Below, in pieces: positions 1 through 5,989 of a stretch of DNA of 6,085 nucleotides. The DNA is from Clostridia bacterium. Lineage in GTDB: Bacteria; Bacillota; Clostridia; TANB77; CAG-508. Position numbers and translations under genes: made by a program. Position 1 is the stretch's first letter. Every line of letters begins with the position of its first letter. The DNA lies in assembly GCA_900753165.1 (NCBI GenBank), contig CAADYC010000016.1, positions 1 to 6,085 of the forward strand, read 5' to 3'. The notes under the pieces were generated by a model. That model had not been told where the DNA came from and ran no database searches. It worked only from the letters and a program-made list of their open reading frames with translations.

Positions 1-2
1 AT

Positions 3-164
3 GGCATAATAAAGATTTCCACATCTGATGGAAGAAGTGAGTTATTGGATCAGGTATCATTATCAACCGGAATGAATGCTAATATTCCTAATGGGTATGA
101 TATGACTGTCGGACTTGGAAAAGTTTTCATTTATGATACTGGAAATATTCTTTCTATGCAATGA
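3..164 (+). CDS. C-terminal end of an unidentified protein, possibly an ABC-transporter ATPase (partial)
   Basis: Only the last 53 codons are present; the frame is open from the window edge to a TGA at 162-164, and the other two forward frames close within the first 30 bases. The tail reads ...IPNGYDMTVGLGKVFIYDTGNILSMQ in short. A small beta-rich end with a 'KVFIYDTGN' strand resembles the TOBE domain that ends MalK/UgpC-type sugar-importer ATPases, where a 'KVHLFDxETG' strand is usual. No Walker or signature motif lies inside the window, so that identification is a weak inference from shape. The gene ends 9 bp before a strong terminator, so it is the last gene of its transcript. That it is coding is likely; its function is uncertain. 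Confidence 0.6.
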   Translation, partial: GIIKISTSDGRSELLDQVSLSTGMNANIPNGYDMTVGLGKVFIYDTGNILSMQ

Positions 165-173
165 TTTGCTTCT

Positions 174-206
174 GCTGGTGTATCAATATGGTACACCAGC
201 TTTACT
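174..206 (+). terminator. Rho-independent terminator of the left-edge gene
   Basis: A perfect 9-bp stem (GCTGGTGTA at 174-182 paired with TACACCAGC at 192-200) surrounds a 9-base loop and is followed by the T-rich tract TTTACTTTAT. It begins 9 bp after the stop codon at 162-164. The stem has five G-C pairs, which stands out in this AT-rich background. Confidence 0.88.
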
Positions 207-229
207 TTATTAAAATAAAATTATATAAT
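201..229 (+). promoter_or_regulatory. Candidate sigma-A promoter for the FAD-dependent dehydrogenase
   Basis: TTTACT (201-206) and a perfect TATAAT (224-229) are separated by 17 bp, the optimal spacing. The -35 box matches 4 of 6 consensus positions and lies inside the T-rich tail of the preceding terminator. Start of transcription would fall near 236, leaving about 25 bases of leader before the ATG. AT-rich DNA yields such matches by chance, but spacing and position both fit. Confidence 0.55.
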
Positions 230-261
230 ATATAAAATTATCTTTTAGAAAGGATATAAAA

Positions 262-1854
262 ATGATAAGAATAAGTAATATAAAAATATACAAAGACATT
301 ACAGACGAAGAAGTTTTACAAACAGCAATTAAAAAATATAAAATAAAAAAAGAAAATATTACTGAGTGGCACATATCAAAAAAATCAATAGATGCAAGAA
401 AAAAAGATGATGTACACTATTCATATTCTATTGATATTTGTGTAAAAAATGAAGAAAAGTTTTTAAAAAACAAAGATATTTCTTTAATTAAAAAATTAGG
501 ACAACCACAGTTTGAACTAAATCTAAATAAGTCTGTTAGACCTGTAATAATTGGTGCAGGGCCAAGTGGTTTATTTGCTGCTTTGACTTTTGTTAAATAT
601 GGATACAAGCCAATTGTTATAGAACAAGGTGAGCAGGTTGAAAAGCGTAAAAAAACTGTTGATAATTTTATAAATAATGGTATTTTGAATACTAATTCTA
701 ATGTCCAATTTGGTGAAGGTGGCGCTGGTACTTTTTCTGATGGAAAACTTACATCTGGCATAAATTCGCCTTATTGTAGAACTGTTTTAGAAGAGTTTGT
801 TAAATTTGGTGCACCTGAACAAATTTTGTATTTAACTAAACCACATATTGGTACAGATAATTTAGTAAATATCATTAAAAATATGAGAAATTATATTATT
901 TCTAAAGGTGGAACTTTCTTATTTAATACAAAATTTATTGATTTAGAAACGACTAACAATTATGTTTCTAAAGTTATTGTAAATCATTTAGACACTAAGA
1001 CTACTGAAAAAATTGATGCAAATGTTGTTATTCTCGCAATTGGTCATAGTTCAAGAGATACATTTAAAAAAGTTTATGAAAAAGGGCTTTTGTTAGAGCC
1101 TAAAAACTTTTCTGTTGGTGTTAGAATTGAGCATTTACAAAGTGAAATCAATAAGGCTCAATATGGTACTTTGACAAAACTGAAATTACCATCTGCTGAT
1201 TATAAACTTGCATACCATGCTTCTTCTGGACGTTCTTGTTATACATTTTGTATGTGTCCAGGTGGTACTGTTATGCCTTCTTCAAGTGAAGAAAATACAA
1301 TTGTAACTAATGGTATGAGTTACTTTGCTCGTGATGGTAAAAATGCGAATTCTGCTGTTTTGGTTAATATAACTCCTGAAGATTTTAAAGATGGTAAAAA
1401 TCCTTTATCTGGTATTGATTTTCAAAAAGATTTGGAGGAAAAAGCTTTTGTTCTTGGTGGTTCAAATTATTTTGCCCCAGCACAAAGATTTGAAGATTTT
1501 GATAAAAATATAAAAAGTACCTTTATAGGTACTGTTGAGCCATCTTATAAACCTGGTGTTACTTTATCTAATTTAAATGATATTATGCCTGAATTTGTTT
1601 CAACAACTTTGAAAGATGGTATTAAATTTTTTGATACTAGATTACATGGTTTTGCAAATCCAGATAGTATTTTAACAGGTATGGAAACCCGAAGTTCTTC
1701 TCCTGTACGAATTTTAAGAGATGAAAATTTAGTTTCTAATATCTGCGGAATTTACCCTTGTGGTGAGGGTGCTGGTTATGCTGGTGGTATAATGTCTGCT
1801 GCTGTTGATGGTATTAAATGTGCAATTGCAGCAATTGCGAGAAAAAATTTTTAA
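262..1854 (+). CDS. FAD-dependent dehydrogenase, COG2509-type NAD(P)/FAD oxidoreductase
   Basis: A 530-residue cytosolic flavoprotein. Residues 1-90 form a Lys-rich N-terminal domain ahead of the flavin fold, as is typical of this family. A Rossmann dinucleotide site follows at 96-103 (IGAGPSGL; GxGxxG), and the second strand ends at E121, expected to hold the FAD ribose. Other landmarks are FGEGGAGTFSDGKL (150-163), the strand VVILAIGHSSRD (255-266), a Cys-rich CYTFCMCPGG segment (326-335) that I recall as conserved in this family, and a C-terminal FAD-contacting PCGEGAGYAGG (499-509). There is no signal peptide or membrane helix, and the length is normal for the family. The ATG at 262 is preceded by GAAAGGA with 7 bases of spacing. 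The physiological substrate of this family is not established, so no gene symbol is given. The stop overlaps that of the convergent desulfurase gene. Confidence 0.93.
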   Translation: MIRISNIKIYKDITDEEVLQTAIKKYKIKKENITEWHISKKSIDARKKDDVHYSYSIDICVKNEEKFLKNKDISLIKKLGQPQFELNLNKSVRPVIIGAGPSGLFAALTFVKYGYKPIVIEQGEQVEKRKKTVDNFINNGILNTNSNVQFGEGGAGTFSDGKLTSGINSPYCRTVLEEFVKFGAPEQILYLTKPHIGTDNLVNIIKNMRNYIISKGGTFLFNTKFIDLETTNNYVSKVIVNHLDTKTTEKIDANVVILAIGHSSRDTFKKVYEKGLLLEPKNFSVGVRIEHLQSEINKAQYGTLTKLKLPSADYKLAYHASSGRSCYTFCMCPGGTVMPSSSEENTIVTNGMSYFARDGKNANSAVLVNITPEDFKDGKNPLSGIDFQKDLEEKAFVLGGSNYFAPAQRFEDFDKNIKSTFIGTVEPSYKPGVTLSNLNDIMPEFVSTTLKDGIKFFDTRLHGFANPDSILTGMETRSSSPVRILRDENLVSNICGIYPCGEGAGYAGGIMSAAVDGIKCAIAAIARKNF

Positions 1855-2978
1855 TTTAAAATTTTCTCTAACATTTTTACTAGATAATCTACATCGTCTT
1901 TGGTGTTAAAATCTCCAAATGTAAAACGAATTGCACCTTTTGCTAATTCACTTGGCAAACCAATTGCAGTTAGTACATGTGATGGGCTGTTATCTCCTGA
2001 AGAGCAGGCTGAACCTCCTGATGCACAAATCCCCATCTCATCCAATTTATACAATATTTCTGTTGCATTTTGTCCTTCAAAACTAATATTTATATTTCCT
2101 GGTAATCGTTTTTCCATTGTTCCATTTATATGGATATTGGAAAAATTTTTTTTCATTTTTTCTAGGCAATAATTTCTTAAAGTTTGTAGTTTATTTTGAT
2201 ATGTTTCCATGTTCTTTTCTGCTATTTGGCAGGCTTTTCCTAGTGCAACTATTTCTGCAACATTTTCTGTTCCAGACCTTTTATTTTTTTCTTGATGCCC
2301 TCCATCCATAAAACGTTCAAATTCAATCCCCTTCTTTACATATAATGCCCCTATTCCCTTTGGCGCATATATTTTATGTCCTGATAAAGAAAGCATATCT
2401 ATATCCATATTTGGGACATCTATTGGGATATTTCCACATGCTTGAACTGCATCTGTATGAAATATTATTCCATTTTTGTGTGCAATTTTAGCAATTTTTT
2501 CTATTGGTTCTATTGTTCCAATTTCATTATTTGCAAACATAATGCTTATTAAAATTGTGTCAGGTCTTATTGAATTTTCTAATGTTTCTAAATTTACAAA
2601 TCCATCTTTATCAACATCCAAATATGTTACTTCAAAGCCTTTGTTCTCTAAGTTTTGACAACTATGTAATATTGCTGGATGTTCAATTTTTGATGTTATA
2701 ATGTGTTTGCCTTTATTCTTATTTGCATATGCTATTCCTTTTAATGCTGTATTGTCACTTTCAGACCCACAACTTGTAAAATATATTTCTTCTGGTTTGC
2801 AATTTATTAATGATGCTACTCTTTTTCTTGCTTCTTCTATTGCTCTTTTTGATTTTCTTCCTATGCTATATAATGATGATGGATTTCCATATTCTCGGCT
2901 TAGATATGGGAACATTTCGGTTAGAACTTCTTCTTTTATTCTTGTTGTTGCACTATTATCAAAATACCTGACTTCCAT
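1851..2978 (-). CDS. Cysteine desulfurase, group I (NifS/IscS-like), PLP-dependent
   Basis: A 375-residue cytosolic enzyme that would convert L-cysteine to alanine while taking the sulfur as a persulfide for Fe-S clusters, thiolated tRNA or cofactors. Visible motifs: YFDNSATT (5-12), the PLP-stacking His in EHP (H100), NNEIG (150-154), HTDAVQ with D176 and Q179, SGHKIYAPKG with the Schiff-base lysine K202, RSGTEN (234-239), and the catalytic cysteine loop GGSACSSG with C325. All key residues are intact. The frame continues upstream to a TTG at 3005, but the ATG at 2978 is preferred because AGAGGA lies 6 bases before it and family members begin just before the YFDNSATT strand. No iscU, iscR or thiI is adjacent, so whether this copy serves Fe-S assembly or tRNA thiolation cannot be decided; nifS, iscS or another symbol would be a guess. 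No terminator follows the gene; it overlaps its convergent neighbour by 4 bp. Confidence 0.95.
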   Translation of the reverse strand: MEVRYFDNSATTRIKEEVLTEMFPYLSREYGNPSSLYSIGRKSKRAIEEARKRVASLINCKPEEIYFTSCGSESDNTALKGIAYANKNKGKHIITSKIEHPAILHSCQNLENKGFEVTYLDVDKDGFVNLETLENSIRPDTILISIMFANNEIGTIEPIEKIAKIAHKNGIIFHTDAVQACGNIPIDVPNMDIDMLSLSGHKIYAPKGIGALYVKKGIEFERFMDGGHQEKNKRSGTENVAEIVALGKACQIAEKNMETYQNKLQTLRNYCLEKMKKNFSNIHINGTMEKRLPGNINISFEGQNATEILYKLDEMGICASGGSACSSGDNSPSHVLTAIGLPSELAKGAIRFTFGDFNTKDDVDYLVKMLEKILN

Positions 2979-2984
2979 AAATTT

Positions 2985-2990
2985 TCCTCT
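2985..2990 (-). promoter_or_regulatory. Ribosome binding site of the cysteine desulfurase (decides the start)
   Basis: AGAGGA on the minus strand, 6 bases before the ATG at 2978. It lies inside the nine-codon extension that a TTG start at 3005 would require, so it argues for the shorter protein. Confidence 0.8.
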
Positions 2991-3001
2991 TTTCTTTTTA
3001 T

Positions 3002-3036
3002 ACAATAAATTTGTATATTATATTCAAATTTATTGT
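3002..3036. repeat. Perfect 12-bp inverted repeat bracketing the desulfurase -10 box; candidate operator
   Basis: ACAATAAATTTG (3002-3013) and its exact reverse complement CAAATTTATTGT (3025-3036) flank an 11-base spacer. The putative minus-strand -10 TATAAT (3017-3022) lies wholly inside the spacer, so a dimeric protein bound to both arms would cover the core promoter. On the minus strand no T-tract follows the repeat, which argues against a terminator for the phospholipase. On the plus strand five T's follow, but no plus-strand gene leads into it. The arms do not match a regulator consensus I can name with confidence. Confidence 0.6.
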
Positions 3037-3047
3037 TTTTGTTACAA
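3017..3047 (-). promoter_or_regulatory. Candidate promoter of the cysteine desulfurase
   Basis: On the minus strand TTGTAA (3042-3047) and a perfect TATAAT (3017-3022) are separated by 19 bp, slightly long. Transcription would start near 3010, about 30 bases before the ATG at 2978. The -10 box lies between the arms of the 3002-3036 inverted repeat. Confidence 0.45.
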
Positions 3048-3080
3048 ATGCTAAAATTTCATAATTTAAATATATTAATA

Positions 3081-3941
3081 TTAAATACCATTTATCATAT
3101 CTTTAATTTTATCAATTTGATTTATAGTTTGCCTATAACCATATTTGTAACAAGCATCTAATTTTTCAGTTTCTAGCAAACCTGTTTTATCAGTTTGAAT
3201 GGTCAAAACCATATCACTATTACTAATATTTTCCTCAGATATTTTGTTCCCCATAATATCAATAGTTCTCATTACAATATCCATAATATTACTACTTTCC
3301 TCAATATCATCTGCCTTGAAATTAACTGTTAGCATTTTATCAACACCTTGATGTCTAACTTCAATTGTTGGAAAATTATCTAATATGCCTCCATCTAAAA
3401 ACTTATGATTATTATATTCACATGGACTAAAAACAACTGGAAAACTACTACTTGCCCTAATTGCCTTTCCAATATCAATATTATTAATATATTCCGTATT
3501 TGGACAAACTTCTTCAGGGATGTTATTTGTAATTATATATTTTTTTGAATTCTGGACATCTACTGTTGGAATTACAATTGGCATTTTTATGTCTGCTATT
3601 GTTTTTATTCCTTTACGTGATGCAATATTATTAAAACATTCTTCTATTTCTTCTCCTGAATAAAAACCTTGAAAATTAGTCTTTTTATTTGCCATAAAAC
3701 TTCCTATATTTGTTACTTTTGATATTGTATTTTGGTTTACCAAATCTTTTGCATATTTTTTGAAAAGTATGTAAATATAATATGGAGAATATCCCATAGC
3801 ATATAGTGTTGCTATTATACTTCCTGAACTTGTACCTCCTATTGCATCTATTTTTATATTATTTTCTTCTAATGCTTTTAAGACTCCTGCATGAGCTATT
3901 CCTCTTATTCCACCTCCTGATAATGCTAATCCTAATTTCAT
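3081..3941 (-). CDS. Patatin-like phospholipase (RssA/YlbK-type, bacterial)
   Basis: A 286-residue protein made almost entirely of one patatin domain, a Ser-Asp dyad lipid acyl hydrolase fold. The oxyanion-hole loop is GGGIRG (9-14). The nucleophile elbow GTSSG (36-40) gives catalytic S38. The segment ASSSFPVVF (163-171) is typical of the family. The second catalytic residue is D183 in the DGG motif (183-185). Both dyad residues are present, so it should be active, probably on phospholipid or another acyl ester; the real substrate cannot be read from sequence. No signal peptide or membrane segment is seen, so it is probably cytoplasmic or peripheral at the inner face of the membrane. Length fits stand-alone bacterial members. 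The ATG at 3941 has a perfect AAGGAGG 6 bases upstream, the best ribosome site in the window. It lies 102 bp upstream of the desulfurase in the same direction with no terminator between them, so read-through is possible. Confidence 0.94.
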   Translation of the reverse strand: MKLGLALSGGGIRGIAHAGVLKALEENNIKIDAIGGTSSGSIIATLYAMGYSPYYIYILFKKYAKDLVNQNTISKVTNIGSFMANKKTNFQGFYSGEEIEECFNNIASRKGIKTIADIKMPIVIPTVDVQNSKKYIITNNIPEEVCPNTEYINNIDIGKAIRASSSFPVVFSPCEYNNHKFLDGGILDNFPTIEVRHQGVDKMLTVNFKADDIEESSNIMDIVMRTIDIMGNKISEENISNSDMVLTIQTDKTGLLETEKLDACYKYGYRQTINQIDKIKDMINGI

Positions 3942-3947
3942 GTTAGT

Positions 3948-3954
3948 CCTCCTT
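3948..3954 (-). promoter_or_regulatory. Consensus ribosome binding site of the patatin gene
   Basis: AAGGAGG on the minus strand, 6 bases before the ATG at 3941. It is a full anti-16S match and stronger than the sites of the other genes here, predicting efficient translation. Confidence 0.9.
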
Positions 3955-4044
3955 TTTCTATTTTTATGCTTTAATATTCTATAAATTATTTATATTATTT
4001 ACTATTTTCTATTCATTTAAACTTGTCTTTGCTACAATTTATAG

Positions 4045-4072
4045 ATTATATATTTTTTAAAAAATCTGTAAA
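4045..4072 (-). promoter_or_regulatory. Candidate promoter of the patatin gene
   Basis: On the minus strand TTTACA (4067-4072, 5 of 6 consensus) and TATAAT (4045-4050, perfect) are 16 bp apart. The spacer holds a perfect 14-bp A/T palindrome (4052-4065). Transcription would start near 4038, leaving a leader of about 95 bases that is AT-rich and shows no stable fold or riboswitch-like conserved core by eye. The -35 lies just beyond the T-tract of the WG-repeat gene's terminator. Confidence 0.6.
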
Positions 4073-4075
4073 TTA

Positions 4076-4118
4076 TAACAAAAAGAAACATGATTAATAC
4101 TTTTCAATCATGTTTCTT
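4076..4118 (-). terminator. Rho-independent terminator of the WG-repeat gene
   Basis: On the minus strand a perfect 13-bp stem (AAGAAACATGATT, complement of 4106-4118, paired with AATCATGTTTCTT, complement of 4083-4095) has a 10-base loop. The T's that end the stem run on to give five in a row, then G and TT. It lies about 40 bp after the stop at 4159. The plus-strand reading has no T-tract after the stem, so it works in one direction only. Confidence 0.88.
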
Positions 4119-4158
4119 AATATTAGAATAAAAGTTTATCTGAACTTAATATGACTAT

Positions 4159-5877
4159 CTATTTTGTATAGTAAACTTCTCCATTTCCATATTTAACTTG
4201 ATAATATTCTCCAATAAATGTTGGTTCAGAGTCATTTAATTTATATTTTGGTTCTACAATAATTTTTCCATTACTATCAATAATTCCCCATTTATCATTT
4301 TGTTCAATTCCTGCAAAGCCATATTTATTAACTTCTGTTACTTTATCATATTTATAATCTACTATTTTATTTCCGGATTTATCAACAAATCCCCATTTAC
4401 CGTTCCATTCATTTGCAAAAATTTTATTATCTTTAAATAATTCTGTATTTTTTACTTCTTTTCCATCTTTTAAAATATATTTTGTTTCATCATCATTATA
4501 TAATTTTATATAGTCTGTATATTTATCCATATTAGCATTTGACAATGAGGTTATTTTCTTCATTTCTGTTGAATAAATTTCTGTTGTTTCATTATCATTT
4601 CGATAAGTTTGTATCAAATTTGTTCCATCTATTTTTTGTATTGAATTATAATTAAATGCTACTTTTGTGTCATCTTTATCATCTATAATTCCTAATTTAC
4701 CATCTGTATTGCATGAAATAAAATAATTATCATATAAATATTCTATATAAATATATTCATTTTTTGTTATGGCTTTTCCATCTTTATATATTGTATAAAT
4801 TGTTTTTCCATTTTTTGAATCTATATATATCTTATAATCAGTATTTTCAACATCTAGTATTGCTAAATCTGAATCTATATCTGTTTCTTTTCCATTTGTA
4901 TCAAATATTTTTATATTTTCATCATCTGTTGTCGCATATATATATTCTCCTGTTGTATCTATTTGTTTATATTCAAATGGTACTAGTATTTTTCCTTCTA
5001 TTGATATTACTCCATATTTTTTTCCTTTTAGTGCTGTTATTGTGTTATTGCTTTCGTTATAAATTAGTGATTGATATTCATTATTTATAATTTTCTTTCC
5101 ATTTTTCATTAATCCGTATTGTCCATTTTCTGCACATATTATATATGAACTTTCACTATTTATATCTGTCACTCTATATAAATCATTGTATTTATTATCT
5201 ATTATTTGTTTTCCTTTAAGATTTACATATCCATATCTATACCCTTCATCTGTTGTCTTGCTTACGATATAACCAGCTTTTTTGTATCCTGTTCCTTCTT
5301 CATAATATCTGTCTGCATTTATTCCATCATATTGTGGTTTTACTAATGTTACACCTTTTATATTGATAACTCCATATTTTCCATCTTCTTTTACTAAAAG
5401 TTCCCCTTCTTTAAATTGAAGTGTATCAATATCTTCATATATTGCATTTGTTATTTTGTTTCCATCTATATCTATAATTCCATATTTACCATCTTTTTCA
5501 TATTTTAATGTTGTTTTTTCATACATTAAATCACTTAATACATTTTGGAGTCTTAGTGGTTGAATGTTTTCATATTGTGTATATATTTCTTCTCCTTTTT
5601 CATTTAGAACTTTTGTGTTATTGTTTTGATAGCATATAAATACTGCTTTTTCTGGATTTGGTATTTTTATATCTTCATATTTTGTGTCTATTATTGTATT
5701 TCCCTCTGTATCTATTACTCCATATTTTTCGTTTTCTTTTGATATAAAATATTTGTATTCATTTATTTGTGATATTTCATATTTTCTATTTTCATTTTGA
5801 ATTTTGTTTACTATACAGTATGTTGACACTGCTATTGCAATTATTACTAAGATTATAATTATTATTTTCTTTTTCAT
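4159..5877 (-). CDS. Membrane-anchored WG-repeat protein
   Basis: A 572-residue protein with an N-terminal MKKK plus hydrophobic stretch (about 5-23), read as an uncleaved membrane anchor with the rest outside the cell. C21 is preceded by STY, which is not a lipobox, so a lipoprotein is unlikely. The remainder is a tandem array of WG-type repeats, pattern 'xKYGVIDxxGxxIxxxxYxxI', at roughly 50-70, 87-105, 130-150, 166-186, 213-233, 252-271, 286-306, 393-413, 493-513 and 527-546, with degenerate copies near 322-334, 357-378 and 465-480. Only the last two carry WG; the others have YG, LG or less. The family forms beta-rich repeat arrays of unknown function, probably binding surfaces. The frame runs up to 6018, but the ATG at 5877 is chosen because AAAGGA precedes it and the promoter at 5909-5937 lies inside the would-be extension. 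It has its own promoter and terminator, so it is probably monocistronic. Confidence 0.9.
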   Translation of the reverse strand: MKKKIIIIILVIIAIAVSTYCIVNKIQNENRKYEISQINEYKYFISKENEKYGVIDTEGNTIIDTKYEDIKIPNPEKAVFICYQNNNTKVLNEKGEEIYTQYENIQPLRLQNVLSDLMYEKTTLKYEKDGKYGIIDIDGNKITNAIYEDIDTLQFKEGELLVKEDGKYGVINIKGVTLVKPQYDGINADRYYEEGTGYKKAGYIVSKTTDEGYRYGYVNLKGKQIIDNKYNDLYRVTDINSESSYIICAENGQYGLMKNGKKIINNEYQSLIYNESNNTITALKGKKYGVISIEGKILVPFEYKQIDTTGEYIYATTDDENIKIFDTNGKETDIDSDLAILDVENTDYKIYIDSKNGKTIYTIYKDGKAITKNEYIYIEYLYDNYFISCNTDGKLGIIDDKDDTKVAFNYNSIQKIDGTNLIQTYRNDNETTEIYSTEMKKITSLSNANMDKYTDYIKLYNDDETKYILKDGKEVKNTELFKDNKIFANEWNGKWGFVDKSGNKIVDYKYDKVTEVNKYGFAGIEQNDKWGIIDSNGKIIVEPKYKLNDSEPTFIGEYYQVKYGNGEVYYTK

Positions 5878-5886
5878 ATTTTTTCT

Positions 5887-5892
5887 TCCTTT
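5887..5892 (-). promoter_or_regulatory. Ribosome binding site of the WG-repeat gene (decides the start)
   Basis: AAAGGA on the minus strand, 9 bases before the ATG at 5877, within a purine-rich run. The spacing is a little long but usable. The alternative ATG at 6018 has GAAGGAAAG only at a poorer distance and lies upstream of the promoter. Confidence 0.75.
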
Positions 5893-5908
5893 CTCTTTTG
5901 TCTTCTTT

Positions 5909-5937
5909 ATTATAATTGTTTTCTCTTTTTTTTTCAA
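5909..5937 (-). promoter_or_regulatory. Near-consensus promoter of the WG-repeat gene
   Basis: On the minus strand TTGAAA (5932-5937) and a perfect TATAAT (5909-5914) are exactly 17 bp apart, with an A-rich spacer. Transcription would start near 5902, giving a leader of about 25 bases. This is the best promoter match in the window. Confidence 0.75.
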
Positions 5938-5968
5938 TAAAAATTTTAATAATACTAAAAAAATCGTT

Positions 5969-5986
5969 ACAATTGAGTGGGAATAA
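5969..5986 (+). other. guaA 3'-end-like sequence; candidate integration (att) site
   Basis: The plus strand reads ACA ATT GAG TGG GAA TAA, that is TIEWE-stop, the characteristic C-terminus of GMP synthase (GuaA, usually ...PPGTIEWE or ...PPATIEWE). The codons before it (KKIV) do not match GuaA, so it is an isolated end and not a gene. The 3' end of guaA is an established insertion hotspot for integrase-bearing islands, and GAGTGGGAATA is, as I recall, the shared core. A lone copy without guaA could be the distal att repeat of such an element or its scar. An 18-base match in AT-rich DNA may also be chance. Confidence 0.4.
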
Positions 5987-5989
5987 TGC

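Noticed and set aside
417..761. Minus-strand open frame of 114 codons
   Set aside because: It lies antisense within the flavoprotein's FAD-binding region, has no ribosome site or family resemblance, and is explained by the sense codon pattern.
2979..3005. Nine-codon N-terminal extension of the desulfurase from a TTG
   Set aside because: It overlaps the ribosome site of the better ATG, overlaps one arm of the inverted repeat, and adds only a Lys-rich leader absent from the family.
3002..3040. Inverted repeat followed by five T's on the plus strand, considered as a terminator
   Set aside because: No plus-strand gene leads into it, and the stem is almost all A-T. The operator reading fits the -10 placement better.
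1900..3054. Several plus-strand open frames of 60 to 117 codons
   Set aside because: All are antisense to the well-supported cysteine desulfurase, with low-complexity Phe/Leu-rich products.
3942..4044. Leader of the patatin gene considered as a riboswitch
   Set aside because: It is almost entirely A/T with no paired G-C helices or recognisable conserved core.
4764..5090. Plus-strand frame rich in Leu, Phe and Tyr that looks like a membrane protein
   Set aside because: It is the antisense of the repetitive Lys/Tyr/Asp-rich WG-repeat gene; the hydrophobic look is a by-product of A-rich sense codons.
5815..5865. Cys21 of the WG-repeat protein, considered as a lipoprotein cleavage site
   Set aside because: The preceding residues STY do not satisfy the lipobox, which needs a small residue immediately before the Cys, and the hydrophobic stretch continues past it.
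5804..5986. Plus-strand 60-codon frame ending in TIEWE, considered as a small gene
   Set aside because: It is antisense to the WG-repeat gene's start and promoter and is mostly Ile/Phe from T-rich DNA. Only its last codons are of interest, as a possible guaA remnant.
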